DNA of 64,000 nucleotides from CAMYMQ01 sp963730305 (GTDB taxonomy: Bacteria > Pseudomonadota > Alphaproteobacteria > Bin65), in assembly GCA_963730305.1 (NCBI GenBank), contig CAVSRB010000008.1, positions 186,001 through 250,000 of the forward strand, read 5' to 3'. The position numbers were made by a program, and so were the translations under genes. Position 1 is the first letter of the stretch, and every line of letters starts with the position of its first letter. The notes below the pieces were generated by a model. The model searched no databases and was not told where the DNA came from. It saw only the letters and a list, made by a program, of their open reading frames with translations. Shown piece after piece: positions 49,744 to 59,790 of the stretch.

Positions 49744-50768
49744 GCGCCCTGCACTATCCGCACGGCGACACGCTGCCGCCGCCGGGCGAGTCGATCGAGG
49801 TCGCCGACGGCGTGCGCTGGCTGCGCATGCCGCTGCCCTTCGCGCTCGACCACATCAACCTGTGGCTGGTCGACGACGGCGACGGCTGGACGATCGTCGA
49901 CTGCGGCCTCAACTCCGACACCACCAAGTCGCTGTGGCCGCAAGTGCTGGCCCACGCCGACGGCCGGCCGGTGACCCGCGTGTTCACCACCCACTTCCAC
50001 CCCGACCACATGGGCCTCGCCGGGTGGCTGTGCGCCGAGCACGGCGTCGAGATGTGGACCACGCGCACCGAGTGGATGATGGCGCGGTCGCTCTTTCTCG
50101 ACGCCGAGGACGCCAACAGGCGCGAGATGGCCGAGTTCTACCGCGCCAACGGGGTGCCCGACGCCTGGTACGAGAACAGCATCGCCACCGGCAACACCTA
50201 CCGCCGCGCGCTGGTCGAGCCGCCGGCGCGGTTCCGCCGCGTGTCCGACCGCCAGCGCGTCGAGATCGGCGGGCGGAGCTGGGAGGTCCGGGTGGGCGAG
50301 GGCCACGCGCCGGAGCACGCCGCGCTCTATTGCGCCGAGATCGGGGTGCTGATCTCGGGCGACCACATCCTGCCGCGCATCTCGCCCCACATCGGCCTGT
50401 GGGCGAGCGAGCCCGGGGCCAACCCGCTGAACGACTATGTCGAGTCGATCGAGACGTTCCGCGACCTGCCGGCCGATACGCTGGTGCTGCCGTCGCACGT
50501 GACGCCGTTCACCGGGCTGCACGACCGCATCCAGGACATCCAGGACCACCACCACGACCGCCTGGACAAGCTGCGCGAGGCGATCGCCGACGCGCCGACC
50601 ACCGCCTACGAGGCGATCCCGCACATGTTCGGGCGGCAGTTCGAGGACTTCCACCTCGGCCTGGCGATGGGCGAATGCCTGGCCCATCTTGCCTTCCTGG
50701 AGAAGGACGGCACCATCGTCGGCGAGCGGGGCGCCGACGGCATCCGGCGGTTCCGCCGCGCCCACTAG
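49740..50768 (+). CDS. Metallo-beta-lactamase-fold hydrolase
   Basis: MBL-fold hydrolase of 342 aa. The metal-binding motif VFTTHFHPDHMGLAGWL near residue 83 contains HxHxDH; GEGHAPEHAALYC and LISGDHILPRISPH supply further metal ligands. This is the glyoxalase II-like subgroup. The start is GTG 49740, overlapping the hydrolase stop, so translation is coupled. It is the last gene of the boxD transcript. Function may be thioester hydrolysis, by family knowledge only. Confidence 0.9.
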   Translation: MSALHYPHGDTLPPPGESIEVADGVRWLRMPLPFALDHINLWLVDDGDGWTIVDCGLNSDTTKSLWPQVLAHADGRPVTRVFTTHFHPDHMGLAGWLCAEHGVEMWTTRTEWMMARSLFLDAEDANRREMAEFYRANGVPDAWYENSIATGNTYRRALVEPPARFRRVSDRQRVEIGGRSWEVRVGEGHAPEHAALYCAEIGVLISGDHILPRISPHIGLWASEPGANPLNDYVESIETFRDLPADTLVLPSHVTPFTGLHDRIQDIQDHHHDRLDKLREAIADAPTTAYEAIPHMFGRQFEDFHLGLAMGECLAHLAFLEKDGTIVGERGADGIRRFRRAH

Positions 50769-51073
50769 GCCCAGCGCAGTCTTCCGCCACTTTGGGGCGT
50801 GCCCACGACATCGTGTGGCGCTGCACGGGTGAATCGCCTTGACCGGAATTTCTTATTTGAGTAGCTAGAATCAGCCCGTCAAAAAAACGATACCAGCGGG
50901 CTACGTCTGGGAGATTTGTGTCATTCGGCCACCATCGTCGTCGACGAGTCGTGCCGCTGATCGCAAATCTGTTCCGACACCGGGGCCGCCGGTGATCGAC
51001 GGAACGTCGTGATCGGTACCCCTCGTTTGGCCTGTCCGGTCCCGGGCGGCCAGCACCGTCTGGGGAGGCGATC
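50769..51073. other. 305-bp intergenic region before the acyl-CoA synthetase operon
   Basis: No gene is visible. It holds an AT-rich stretch (about 50845-50892) with TTGACC at 50839-50844 and TAGAAT at 50866-50871, whose 21-bp spacing is too long for a good sigma-70 promoter. The palindrome TCGTCGACGA lies near 50937. The operon's promoter is probably here. Confidence 0.4.
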
Positions 51074-53026
51074 ATGTCGACGGCCGACACCTTTCCGAAA
51101 CTCCTCGAGGAGAATGCCCGGATTCGCGGCAACAAGCCGGCGATTCGGGAGAAGGACCTCGGCATCTGGCAGACCTGGAGCTGGCGGACGGTGCGCGACG
51201 AGGTCCGCGCGATGGCCCACGGCCTCGCCGCCCTCGGCCTGAAGCGCGGCGACCGGGTCGCGATCATCGGCGACAACCGCCCGCAGCTCTATTGGGCGAT
51301 CGTCGCGGCGCAGGCGCTGGGCGCGATCCCGGTCCCGGTCTACCAGGACTCGGTGGCGCGCGAGCTGCAGTTCGTGCTCACCCACGCAGAGGTCCGCTTC
51401 GCCGTCGCCGAGGACCAGGAACAGGTCGACAAGCTGCTCGAGGTCAAGGACGAGTGCCCGCTACTGGAGCAGATCGTCTACGACGACGCCCGCGGCATGC
51501 GCTACTACACCCAGCCCTTCCTGCACTCGCTCGCCAGCCTGGAGGCGATGGGCCGCGAGCACCGCAAGGAGCACCCGGACTTCTACGGCGAGGAGATGGC
51601 GAAGGGCGCCGGCGCCGATACCGCGATCTTCCTCTACACCTCGGGCACCACGGGCAACCCCAAGGGGGTGGTGCTGACCTTCGACAACCTGGTCTCCGTC
51701 TCGCGCATGTCGGTCGAGCTGGAGAGGCTGCGCGAGGACGAGGAGACCCTGGCCTACCTGCCGATGGCCTGGGTCGGCGACAACATCTTCTCGATCGGCC
51801 AGTCCTTCGTCGCCGGCTTCTGCGTCAACTGCCCCGAGAGCGGCGCCACGGTGATGCAGGACCTGCGCGAGGTCGGGCCGACCTATTTCTTCGCCCCGCC
51901 GCGGATCTTCGAGAACATCCTGACCACCGTGATGGTGCGGATGCAGGACGCCGGCTGGCTCAAGCGCAAGATCTTCGAATACTTCATGGAACACGCCCGC
52001 AAGGTCGGCGTGCGCATCCTCCAGAAGGAGAAGGTCGGCCTGTGGGACCGCCTGCGCTACTGGCTCGGCGAGATCCTGGTCTACGGCCCGCTCAAGAACA
52101 CGCTCGGCTTCAGCCGGGTCCGGCGCATCTACACCGCCGGCGAGGCAATCGGGCCGGACATCTTCGACTTCTACCGGTCGATCGGCCTGAACATGAAGCA
52201 GCTCTACGGCCAGACCGAGGCTTCGGTGTTCGTGACCATGCAGCCCGACAACGAGGTCTATCCCGAGAGCGTGGGCGTCGCCTGCCCGGGGGTCGAGATC
52301 CAGATCGACGACGCCTCGCGCGAGGTGCTCTACCGCAGCGAGGGCGTGTTCAAGGAATACTACAAGAACGAAGAGGCGACCCGGGAGACCAAGACCGAGG
52401 ACGGCTGGGTCCATACCGGCGACGCCGGCTTCATCGACCACAACGGCCACCTCCGGATCATCGACCGGGCCAAGGACGTCGGCAAGCTGAACGACGGCAC
52501 GCTGTTCGCGCCCAAGTATCTGGAGAACAAGCTGAAGTTCTTCCCGTTCATCCGCGAGGTGGTGACCTTCGGCGACGGACGCGACTACGTCACCGCGATG
52601 ATCTCGATCGACATCGACGCCGTCGGCGCCTGGGCCGAGCGCAACAACGTCGTCTACAGCGGCTTCCGCGACCTGTCGTCGAAGCCCGAGGTCTACCAGA
52701 TCGTCTCGGACAACATCGCCCAGGTGAACAAGGACCTCGCCGAGGACGAGGCGCTGGCCGGCTCGCAGATCCGCCGCTTCGTGCTGCTGCACAAGGAGCT
52801 CGACGCCGACGACGGCGAACTGACCCGGACCCGCAAGGTGCGCCGACGCTTCGTCGCGGAACGGTACGCCGAGGTCATCGAGGCGCTCTACTCCGACCGC
52901 GACAAGGTCCATAGCGAGGTCGAGACCACCTTCGAGGACGGCCGCACCGGCACGACCGCGGCCGACCTGGCGATCCATGACGTGGAGAGCCCGGAGCGGG
53001 CCGGAGCCCTCAGGGCAGCGGCCTGA
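51074..53026 (+). CDS. AMP-binding acyl-CoA synthetase (long-chain/FadD15-like)
   Basis: Adenylate-forming ligase of 650 aa. The ATP-binding loop IFLYTSGTTGNPKGVVLT near residue 180, IYTAGEAIGPDIFDFY, LYGQTEASVFVT and the hinge region DRAKDVGKLNDGTLFAPKYLE follow the long-chain acyl-CoA synthetase order. In Liv-type clusters such ligases often activate an imported acid. It is the first gene of the liv-like operon (42 bp before livG). Benzoate-CoA ligase proper is shorter and not seen here, so an aromatic substrate is possible but unproven. Confidence 0.9.
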   Translation: MSTADTFPKLLEENARIRGNKPAIREKDLGIWQTWSWRTVRDEVRAMAHGLAALGLKRGDRVAIIGDNRPQLYWAIVAAQALGAIPVPVYQDSVARELQFVLTHAEVRFAVAEDQEQVDKLLEVKDECPLLEQIVYDDARGMRYYTQPFLHSLASLEAMGREHRKEHPDFYGEEMAKGAGADTAIFLYTSGTTGNPKGVVLTFDNLVSVSRMSVELERLREDEETLAYLPMAWVGDNIFSIGQSFVAGFCVNCPESGATVMQDLREVGPTYFFAPPRIFENILTTVMVRMQDAGWLKRKIFEYFMEHARKVGVRILQKEKVGLWDRLRYWLGEILVYGPLKNTLGFSRVRRIYTAGEAIGPDIFDFYRSIGLNMKQLYGQTEASVFVTMQPDNEVYPESVGVACPGVEIQIDDASREVLYRSEGVFKEYYKNEEATRETKTEDGWVHTGDAGFIDHNGHLRIIDRAKDVGKLNDGTLFAPKYLENKLKFFPFIREVVTFGDGRDYVTAMISIDIDAVGAWAERNNVVYSGFRDLSSKPEVYQIVSDNIAQVNKDLAEDEALAGSQIRRFVLLHKELDADDGELTRTRKVRRRFVAERYAEVIEALYSDRDKVHSEVETTFEDGRTGTTAADLAIHDVESPERAGALRAAA

Positions 53027-53068
53027 CCGGCCGGGCCGCGGCGGAACAACAGTCGATCGGAACCGACC

Positions 53069-53929
53069 ATGAATGACGCCGCAGCAGCCGCCGACGACCG
53101 CACCGAAGCACCCGCGGCCGAACACCAGAAGCGGCTGGGCGACGTTCTCCTCAAGGTCGACAACATCTCGCTGTCTTTCGGCGGCGTGCAGGCGATCAGC
53201 GAGGTCAGCTTCGACATCCACGAGCACGAGATCCTGGCGATCATCGGCCCGAACGGCGCGGGCAAGACCTCGATGCTCAACGTCATCAACGGCTTCTACC
53301 ACCCGCAGCTCGGCACCATCACCTACAAGGGCAAGACCCGCCGGCAGATGAAGCCGCACGCCGCGGCCCGCCAGGGCATCGCGCGCACCTTCCAGAACGT
53401 CGCCCTGTTCCGCGGCATGACCACGCTGGACAACGTCATGACCGGCCGCGTCCCGCGGCTGCCCGACAACCTGCTCACCGACATCGCCAACATCTTCCTG
53501 CAGGCGATCTGGTACGGGCCCGCCAAGAAGTCGGAGATGGAGCAGCGCGCCTTCGTCGAGCGCATCATCGACTTCCTGGAGATCCAGGCGATCCGCCGGG
53601 TCCCGGTCGGCCGGCTGCCCTACGGCCTGCAGAAGCGGGTCGAGCTCGGCCGGGCGCTGGCGATGGAGCCGGACCTGCTGCTGCTCGACGAGCCGATGGC
53701 CGGCATGAACGTCGAGGAGAAGGAGGACATGTCCCGCTTCATCCTCGACGTGAACGACGAGTTCGGTACCACGATCGCGCTGATCGAGCACGACATGGGC
53801 GTGGTCATGGACATCTCCGACCGCGTGGTCGTGCTCAACTACGGCCGCAAGATCGCCGACGGTACGCCCGAGCAGGTGCAGGGCAACCAGGAAGTCGTCG
53901 AGGCCTATCTGGGCGTCAGCCATGACTGA
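53069..53929 (+). CDS. Branched-chain-type ABC transporter ATPase (LivG-like)
   Basis: Nucleotide-binding subunit of 286 aa: Walker A GPNGAGKTSMLNVI near residue 68, ARTFQNVALFRGMT (Q-loop), LPYGLQKRVELGRAL (signature region), Walker B LLLLDEPMAGMNVEE and ALIEHDMGVVMDISDRVVV. The Gln-Lys version of the signature (YGLQKR) is typical of LivG-type proteins. The first 25 residues are a variable Ala/Glu-rich extension. The gene heads the five-component transporter set. Confidence 0.95.
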   Translation: MNDAAAAADDRTEAPAAEHQKRLGDVLLKVDNISLSFGGVQAISEVSFDIHEHEILAIIGPNGAGKTSMLNVINGFYHPQLGTITYKGKTRRQMKPHAAARQGIARTFQNVALFRGMTTLDNVMTGRVPRLPDNLLTDIANIFLQAIWYGPAKKSEMEQRAFVERIIDFLEIQAIRRVPVGRLPYGLQKRVELGRALAMEPDLLLLDEPMAGMNVEEKEDMSRFILDVNDEFGTTIALIEHDMGVVMDISDRVVVLNYGRKIADGTPEQVQGNQEVVEAYLGVSHD

Positions 53930-53996
53930 CAGACCCCGGCAAGCCGCCACCCGTCTCTAGCCGACGATCCGCACGGAACCCCAGCGAGCGAAACGC

Positions 53997-55076
53997 ATGG
54001 AGAAAGCCCTCACCCTGCAAGGCCCCGGACTCGGGGACAGGCTGCGCGACCTCCGGCAGCCCTACAAGTTCATCGTCTACGCCGCGATGACGCTGATCGT
54101 CCTGGCCGCGGTACGCTGGGTCCTGGTCGCGCTGTTCCCGGAGACGGCCGCGCCGTTCCTGACCGAGCCGTTCGTCAACATCTATGCCGACTGGCCGTCC
54201 TTCTTCCTCGAGGTCATCATCAGCGGCCTGTTGACCGGCGTCCTGTATGCGCTCGTCGCGCTCGGCTTCGTGCTGATCTTCAAGGCCTCGGGCATGTTCA
54301 ACTTCGCCCAGGGCATCATGGTCCTGTTCGCGGCGCTCAACCTCGTCGGCCTGATCGAACTGGGCGTGCCGATCATCCTCGCGCTGGCGATCACGGTCGT
54401 CATCATGATCGTCTTCGCGGTTATCGTCGAAAGGGTGATCCTGCGCTATCTCGTCAACCAGAACGAGATCATCCTGTTCATGGCCACGATCGGACTCGCC
54501 TTCTTCGTCGAAGGGTTCGGCGAGATGCTGTGGGGCGGCAACGTGCGCAAGCTCGATATCGGCCTGCCCACCGGCCGCTGGGATCTCGCCGGCATCCAGA
54601 TCCAGGAATTCGACGTCACCGCCGCGCTCATCGGCATGCTGCTGGTGGCGTTCCTCGCCTTCTTCTTCCAGAAGACCAAGATCGGCCGCGCCCTGCGCGC
54701 GGTCGCCGACGACCACCAGGCGGCGCTGTCGGTCGGCATCTCGTTGCGCACCATCTGGGTCTTCGTCTGGTCGACCGCTGGCATCGTCGCGCTGGTCGCC
54801 GGCATCGTCTGGGGCGGCAAGAGCGGGGTCCAGTTCTCGCTCTCGCTGATCGCGCTCAAGGCGCTGCCGGTGCTGATCCTGGGCGGCCTGACCTCGATCC
54901 CCGGCGCGATCGTCGGCGGTCTGATCATCGGCGTCGGCGAGAAGGTCGCCGAGATCTACTGGGGCCCCGCCGTCGGCGGCGCCATCGAGAACTGGTTCGC
55001 CTACGTGCTCGCCCTCGCCTTCCTGCTGTTCCGGCCGCAGGGCCTGTTCGGCGAGCGGATCATCGAAAGGGTCTGA
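53997..55076 (+). CDS. Branched-chain-type ABC transporter permease (LivH-like)
   Basis: Inner-membrane permease of 359 aa with about nine hydrophobic segments. Family marks are YALVALGFVLIFKASGMFNFAQG split over the second span, RALRAVADDHQAALSVGIS in the coupling loop and LKALPVLILGGLTSIPGAIV near the end. An N-terminal extension of about 60 residues with an extra span is present, common in this subgroup. It pairs with the LivM-like gene four bases downstream. Confidence 0.94.
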   Translation: MEKALTLQGPGLGDRLRDLRQPYKFIVYAAMTLIVLAAVRWVLVALFPETAAPFLTEPFVNIYADWPSFFLEVIISGLLTGVLYALVALGFVLIFKASGMFNFAQGIMVLFAALNLVGLIELGVPIILALAITVVIMIVFAVIVERVILRYLVNQNEIILFMATIGLAFFVEGFGEMLWGGNVRKLDIGLPTGRWDLAGIQIQEFDVTAALIGMLLVAFLAFFFQKTKIGRALRAVADDHQAALSVGISLRTIWVFVWSTAGIVALVAGIVWGGKSGVQFSLSLIALKALPVLILGGLTSIPGAIVGGLIIGVGEKVAEIYWGPAVGGAIENWFAYVLALAFLLFRPQGLFGERIIERV

Positions 55077-55079
55077 CCG

Positions 55080-56198
55080 ATGCTCTATCGCGAAGCCGGA
55101 CAGTTCAAGACCAGCTATGCCGCCGACCAGGCGATCTTCCCGATCTTCCAGGACAAGCTCATCGTCTGGGGGTTCGTGGTCCTGTTGTTCCTGTTCCCCT
55201 TCATCGAGACCACCGGCGACCTCCAGTCGGTGTGGATCCTGCTGATCGTCAACGCCATGGCGGCGCTGGGCCTGAACATCCTGACCGGCTATTGCGGCCA
55301 GGTCTCGCTCGGCACCGCGGGCTTCATGGGCTGTGGCGCGTTCGCCGCCTACAAGCTGGCGACGTCGTTTCCAGAGCTGAACATCATCATCGTCGTGCTG
55401 CTGTCCGGGCTTCGCGGCGGCGGCGATCGGCATTTTGTTCGGCCTGCCCAGCCTGCGCATCAAGGGCCTCTATCTGGCGGTCGCGACGCTGGCGGCGCAG
55501 TTCTTCCTGGTCTGGGCTTTCATCAAGATCCCGTGGCTCTACAACTACCACTCCTCGGGCACGATCACGGCGCCGCCGCGGACCCTGTTCGGGCAGCAGA
55601 TTACCGGTCCGATCCCCGGCGGCGTCGATGTCCAGGCGCTTGAGACGATCAAGCGCGACATCGTGATCTCGCAATACATCATGTGCCTCGTGTTGCTGAT
55701 CGTGTTCGCGCTGATCGCCAAGAACCTCGTCCGCGGCCGGCTCGGCCGGTCGTGGATGGCGATCCGCGACATGGACATCGCCGCCGAGCTGATCGGCATC
55801 CGACCGTTGCGCACCAAGCTGCTCGCCTTCGCGATCAGCTCCTACTATTGCGGCGTCGCCGGCTCGATGCTGTTCCTGTTCTACCTGGGTTCGCTGGAAG
55901 GCGGAGAAGCGTTCAGCATCAACGATTCCTTCCTCTACCTGTTCATGGTGATCATCGGCGGCCTGGGCAGCATCACGGGCTCGTTCATGGGCGCGGCCTT
56001 CATCACGCTGCTGCCGATCATGCTGACCGGGTTCCGATCTGGCTGGGCCTGCCGATCCACGTGTCGACCGCCACCCACCTGCAGTTCATGATCCTCGGTG
56101 CGCTGATCGTGTTCTTCCTGATCGCCGAGCCGAATGGTTTGGCGCGACTGTGGCAGATCGCCAAAGAGAAGCTCCGGTTATGGCCGTTTCCACACTAG
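55080..56198 (+). CDS. Branched-chain-type ABC transporter permease (LivM-like; two frameshifts)
   Basis: Second permease, about 372 aa once corrected. The LivM landmarks are ALGLNILTGYCGQVSLGTAG, LPSLRIKGLYLAVATLAAQ, the coupling-loop region IRDMDIAAELIGIRPLRTK and VIIGGLGSITGSFMGAAF. An extra G at 55407-55409 interrupts LLSGFAAAAIGILFG, and a missing C near 56034 interrupts LTGFPIWLGLPIHV; after both corrections the gene ends normally at 56198. The opposite signs of the two changes and intact motifs argue for sequence errors. Confidence 0.87.
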
Positions 56199-56320
56199 TC
56201 AGGCCGGGTTGGATCGCCGCTAGCGCGGCGTTTACGCGCCCTTTCGGCGCATGCTAAGCTTGCATATCCACCTTTCGTGGTGAGCAAGACGACTTCGTCT
56301 TCAGGGAGGAAATGAAAATC

Positions 56321-57629
56321 ATGATGAAAAAAGTAACACTTGGGATCGCCGCAGCGGCCCTGCTCGCGACGGCGCCCGCCGCAGTGGGCACCGCCTATGC
56401 CGAGGACACGCAGTTCTTCCCGGCCTTGGTGTATCGCACCGGCCCATACGCGCCGAACGGTATTCCGACCGCCAACGGCATGATCGACTACATGAAATAC
56501 ATCAACGCCAAGGGCGGCGTGAACGGCGTCAAGCTGACCTGGGAGGAATGCGAGACGGGCTACAACACCAAGAAGGGCGTCGAGTGTTACGAGCGCCTCA
56601 AGGCCAAGCATCCGGTCATCGTGTTCCCGTATTCGACCGGCATCACCTACCAGCTCATCCCCAAGGCGCCGGCCGATAAGATCGTCATCCACTCGATGGG
56701 CTACGGCCGCACCGACGCGTCGGACGGCCGCGTGTTCCCGTGGGTGTTCACCACCCCCACCACCTACTGGTCGCAGGCTTCTGCCTTCATCAAGTATATC
56801 GGCCAGCAAGAGGGCGGGCTGAACAAGCTCAAGGGCAAGAAGATCGCCCTGGTCTATCACAACAGCGCCTACGGCAAGGAGCCGATCCCGACGCTGAAGG
56901 TCCTGGCGAAGAAGTACGGCTACAAGCTGTCGCTGCTGCCGGTCGACCATCCGGGCCAGGAGCAGGGCGCGACGTGGCTGCAGATCCGCCGCCTGCGTCC
57001 CAACTGGATCCTCCTGTGGGGCTGGGGCGTGATGAACCAGGTCGCCATCAAGGAAGCCGCCAGCATCGGCTTCAAGATGGACCACATGATCGGCGTGTGG
57101 TGGTCGGGCGCCGAGCCGGACGTCACCCCGGCCGGCGAGGCGGCCAAGGGCTACAAGGCCGGCACGTTCCATGCGCCGGGCGCGAACTTCCCGCTGCACA
57201 AGGACCTGCTCAAGGTCGTCTATGACAAGGGCAACGGCACCGGCAAGCGCTCGGGCGTCGGCGACGTTCTCTGGAACCGCGGCATGTTCAACATGGTCAT
57301 CGCGCTGGAAGCCATGCGCAACGCGCAGAAGCACTTCAACGTGAAGGTCATCAACGGCGACCAGATGCGCTGGGGCATGGAGAATCTCAACATCACCGAG
57401 AAGCGCCTCACCGAGCTCGGCCTCAAGGGCTTCACCCAGCCGATCCACACCTCCTGCTCGGACCACGAGGGCGACGGCCCGGTGCTGATCCAGCAGTGGG
57501 ACGGCAAGAAGTGGCAAGATCGTCAGCGACTGGATCAAACCGATGCGCAACGTGATCCGGCCGATGATCGAAGCCTCCGCGGCCAAGTACGCCAAGGAGA
57601 ACAACATCACCCCGCGGAAGTGCAAGTAG
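56321..57629 (+). CDS. ABC transporter substrate-binding protein (LivK-like; one frameshift)
   Basis: Periplasmic binding protein of about 435 aa with a Sec signal peptide (KKVTLGIAAAALLATAP, ending GTAYA). The body has the Peripla_BP_6 order: FFPALVYRTGPYAPNGIP, MKYINAKGGVNGVKLTWEE, ALVYHNSAYGKEPIPTL and MEALRN-like helix near 57310. An extra C at 57515 breaks the frame at KKW-KIVSDWIKPM; the true stop is TAG 57627-57629. ATG 56321 is preferred because GGAGG lies 11 bases upstream; ATG 56312 is only two bases from it. This subtype is common beside aromatic-acid ligases. Confidence 0.87.
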
Positions 57630-57668
57630 GCGCCAACCGCAGGACAACTGTCTGAAAAGGCGACGCCG

Positions 57669-58484
57669 GTGAGCGAGACGAACGGGGCGCTGCTCAGCGT
57701 CAACAACATCGAGGTCATCTACGACCACGTGATCCTGGTGTTGAAGGGCGTCTCGCTCACGGTTCCCGAGGGGGGCATCGTCGCCCTCCTCGGGGCCAAC
57801 GGCGCCGGCAAGACGACGACGCTCAAGTCGATCTCCAACCTGCTGGGGGCCGAACGGGGCGACGTCACCAAGGGGTCGATCCACTACCGGGGCGACCAGG
57901 TCCAGAGCCTCAACCCCAACGAACTGGTCAAGCGCGGCGTCATCCAGGTGATGGAGGGCCGCCACTGCTTCGAACACCTGACCGTCGAGGAGAACCTGAT
58001 GACCGGGGCCTACACCCGGTCGGAGGGCCAGGCCAAGATCCGGGACGACCTCGAGCTGGTCTATTCCTATTTCCCGCGCCTCAAGGAGCGCCGCACCTCG
58101 CAGGCCGGCTACATCTCGGGCGGCGAGCAGCAGATGTGCGCGATCGGCCGGGCGCTGATGAGCCGGCCGAAGATGATGCTGCTCGACGAGCCGTCGATGG
58201 GCCTGGCGCCGCAGCTGGTCGAGGAGATCTTCGAGATCGTCAAGCAGCTCAACGAGAACGAAGGCGTCTCGATCCTGCTCGCCGAGCAGAACACCAACAT
58301 CGCGCTCCGCTACGCCACCTACGGCTACATCCTCGAGAGCGGCCGCGTGGTGATGGACGGCGAAGCCACGGCGCTGCGCGAGAACGAGGACGTCAAGGAA
58401 TTCTACCTCGGCATGTCGGGCGAGGGCCGCAAGAGCTTCCGCGACGTCAAGCACTACAAACGCCGCAAGCGCTGGCTGTCCTAG
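57669..58484 (+). CDS. Branched-chain-type ABC transporter ATPase (LivF-like)
   Basis: Second ATPase, 271 aa, start GTG 57669: Walker A GANGAGKTTTLKSI near residue 42, YISGGEQQMCAIGRALM (signature), Walker B MMLLDEPSMGLAPQLVEE and ILLAEQNTNIALRYATYG. The order is that of LivF proteins. A basic 25-residue tail (KSFRDVKHYKRRKRW) extends beyond the usual end. It lies 40 bp after the binding-protein gene. Confidence 0.94.
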   Translation: MSETNGALLSVNNIEVIYDHVILVLKGVSLTVPEGGIVALLGANGAGKTTTLKSISNLLGAERGDVTKGSIHYRGDQVQSLNPNELVKRGVIQVMEGRHCFEHLTVEENLMTGAYTRSEGQAKIRDDLELVYSYFPRLKERRTSQAGYISGGEQQMCAIGRALMSRPKMMLLDEPSMGLAPQLVEEIFEIVKQLNENEGVSILLAEQNTNIALRYATYGYILESGRVVMDGEATALRENEDVKEFYLGMSGEGRKSFRDVKHYKRRKRWLS

Positions 58485-58551
58485 CCGGCGCGCGATCACC
58501 CCGGCCCGGGCGGGGCGCCTGAGCCGTCCTCAGCCCCTCGGGAGGGCCGCC

Positions 58552-59790
58552 ATGGCCGAGTTCTACGACGACCTGGAAACGCGATCGCCCGACGAGCGCG
58601 AGGCGCAGTTGATGGCGGCGCTCTCGGCCCAGGTCGCCCACGCCAAGGCCAACGCGCCCCGCTATGCCGAGCAGTTCCGCGACGTCGACCCGGCGGCGAT
58701 AACCAGCCGGGCCGGGCTGGCCACCTTACCCGTCACCCGCAAGCACGACCTGATCGCGCTGCAGAAGAAGGACCCGCCCTTCGCCGGCCTCAACGGCCTG
58801 CCCGTCGGCGAGGCGTCGCTGATCTTCACCTCGCCGGGCCCGATCTTCGAGCTGGCGATGGACCGCGCCGACTATTACGGCTCCGCCCGGGCCTTCTTCG
58901 CCGCCGGCGTGCGCAAGGGCGACATCGTCCACAACGCCTTCGCCTACCACCTGACGCCGGGCGCGTGGCTGATCCACGCCGGGGCCCGCGCGCTGGGCTG
59001 CCCGGTGATCCCGGCCGGCGCCGGCAATACCGAGCAGCAGGTCGAGGTGATCGCGCAGATCCGCCCGAGCGCCTTCTCGAGCACGCCGGACTTCCTCAAG
59101 ATCCTGCTGGAGAAGGCCGACGAGATGGGCGCCGACTTGAGCTGCATCAAGCGCGCGCTGGTCGGCGGCGGCCCGCTGTTCCCGCAGCTCCGCGACTACT
59201 ACCGGGACCGCGACATCGCCGTGTTCCAGGCCTTCGCCACCGCCGAGCTCGGCTGCGTCGCCTACGAATCGGAAGCGCTGGAGGGCATGACCGTCGCCGA
59301 GGACAAGATCGTCGAGGTGCTGGTCCCCGGCACCGGCGACCCGGTCGCCAACGAGGGCGACGTCGGCGAGATGGTCGTCACCGTGCTCAATCCCGAATAT
59401 CCGCTGATCCGCTTCGCCACCGGCGACCTGACCGCGGTGCTGCCCGGACCCAGCCCGTGCGGGCGGACCAACATGCGGATCAAGGGCTGGATGGGCCGCG
59501 CCGACCAGACCACCAAGGTCCGCGGCATGTTCGTCCACCCCGAACAGGTCGCCGCCGTGGTCGCGCGGCATCCCGAGATCGGGCGCGCCCGGCTCGAGGT
59601 CGACATGGCCGACGGCCGCGACATCGCCCGCTTCCGCTGCGAGCTGGCGACCGGCGACGACGCCCTGAAAGCCAGGATCGCCGAGACCTTCCAGGCGGTC
59701 TGCAAGGTCCGCTGCACGGTCGAGACGGCCGAACCCGGCGCTCTGCCCAACGACGGCAAGGTCATCGACGACGTCCGCAAATTCGACTGA
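58552..59790 (+). CDS. PaaK-like phenylacetate-CoA ligase family protein
   Basis: Adenylate-forming enzyme of 412 aa, shorter than typical FadD ligases and matching the PaaK group. FTSPGPIFELAMDRADYY occupies the ATP-loop region, where active enzymes usually show SSGTTG, so the P-loop is degenerate. FQAFATAELGCVAYE, VVTVLNPEYPLIRFATGDL and RIKGWMGRADQTTKVRGMFVHPEQV are in family order. It closes the liv-type operon, 67 bp after livF. It probably activates a carboxylic acid brought in by the transporter, or has a regulatory or binding role. Confidence 0.85.
   Translation: MAEFYDDLETRSPDEREAQLMAALSAQVAHAKANAPRYAEQFRDVDPAAITSRAGLATLPVTRKHDLIALQKKDPPFAGLNGLPVGEASLIFTSPGPIFELAMDRADYYGSARAFFAAGVRKGDIVHNAFAYHLTPGAWLIHAGARALGCPVIPAGAGNTEQQVEVIAQIRPSAFSSTPDFLKILLEKADEMGADLSCIKRALVGGGPLFPQLRDYYRDRDIAVFQAFATAELGCVAYESEALEGMTVAEDKIVEVLVPGTGDPVANEGDVGEMVVTVLNPEYPLIRFATGDLTAVLPGPSPCGRTNMRIKGWMGRADQTTKVRGMFVHPEQVAAVVARHPEIGRARLEVDMADGRDIARFRCELATGDDALKARIAETFQAVCKVRCTVETAEPGALPNDGKVIDDVRKFD

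Noticed and set aside
50839..50871. Sigma-70 promoter TTGACC / TAGAAT
   Set aside because: The spacing is 21 bp; with the alternative TAGCTA the spacing is right but the -10 matches poorly. Left only as a note on the intergenic region.
51461..53950. Long antisense frame over the acyl-CoA synthetase and livG-like genes
   Set aside because: The opposite strand has complete, motif-rich proteins with proper starts; the antisense product has no domain.
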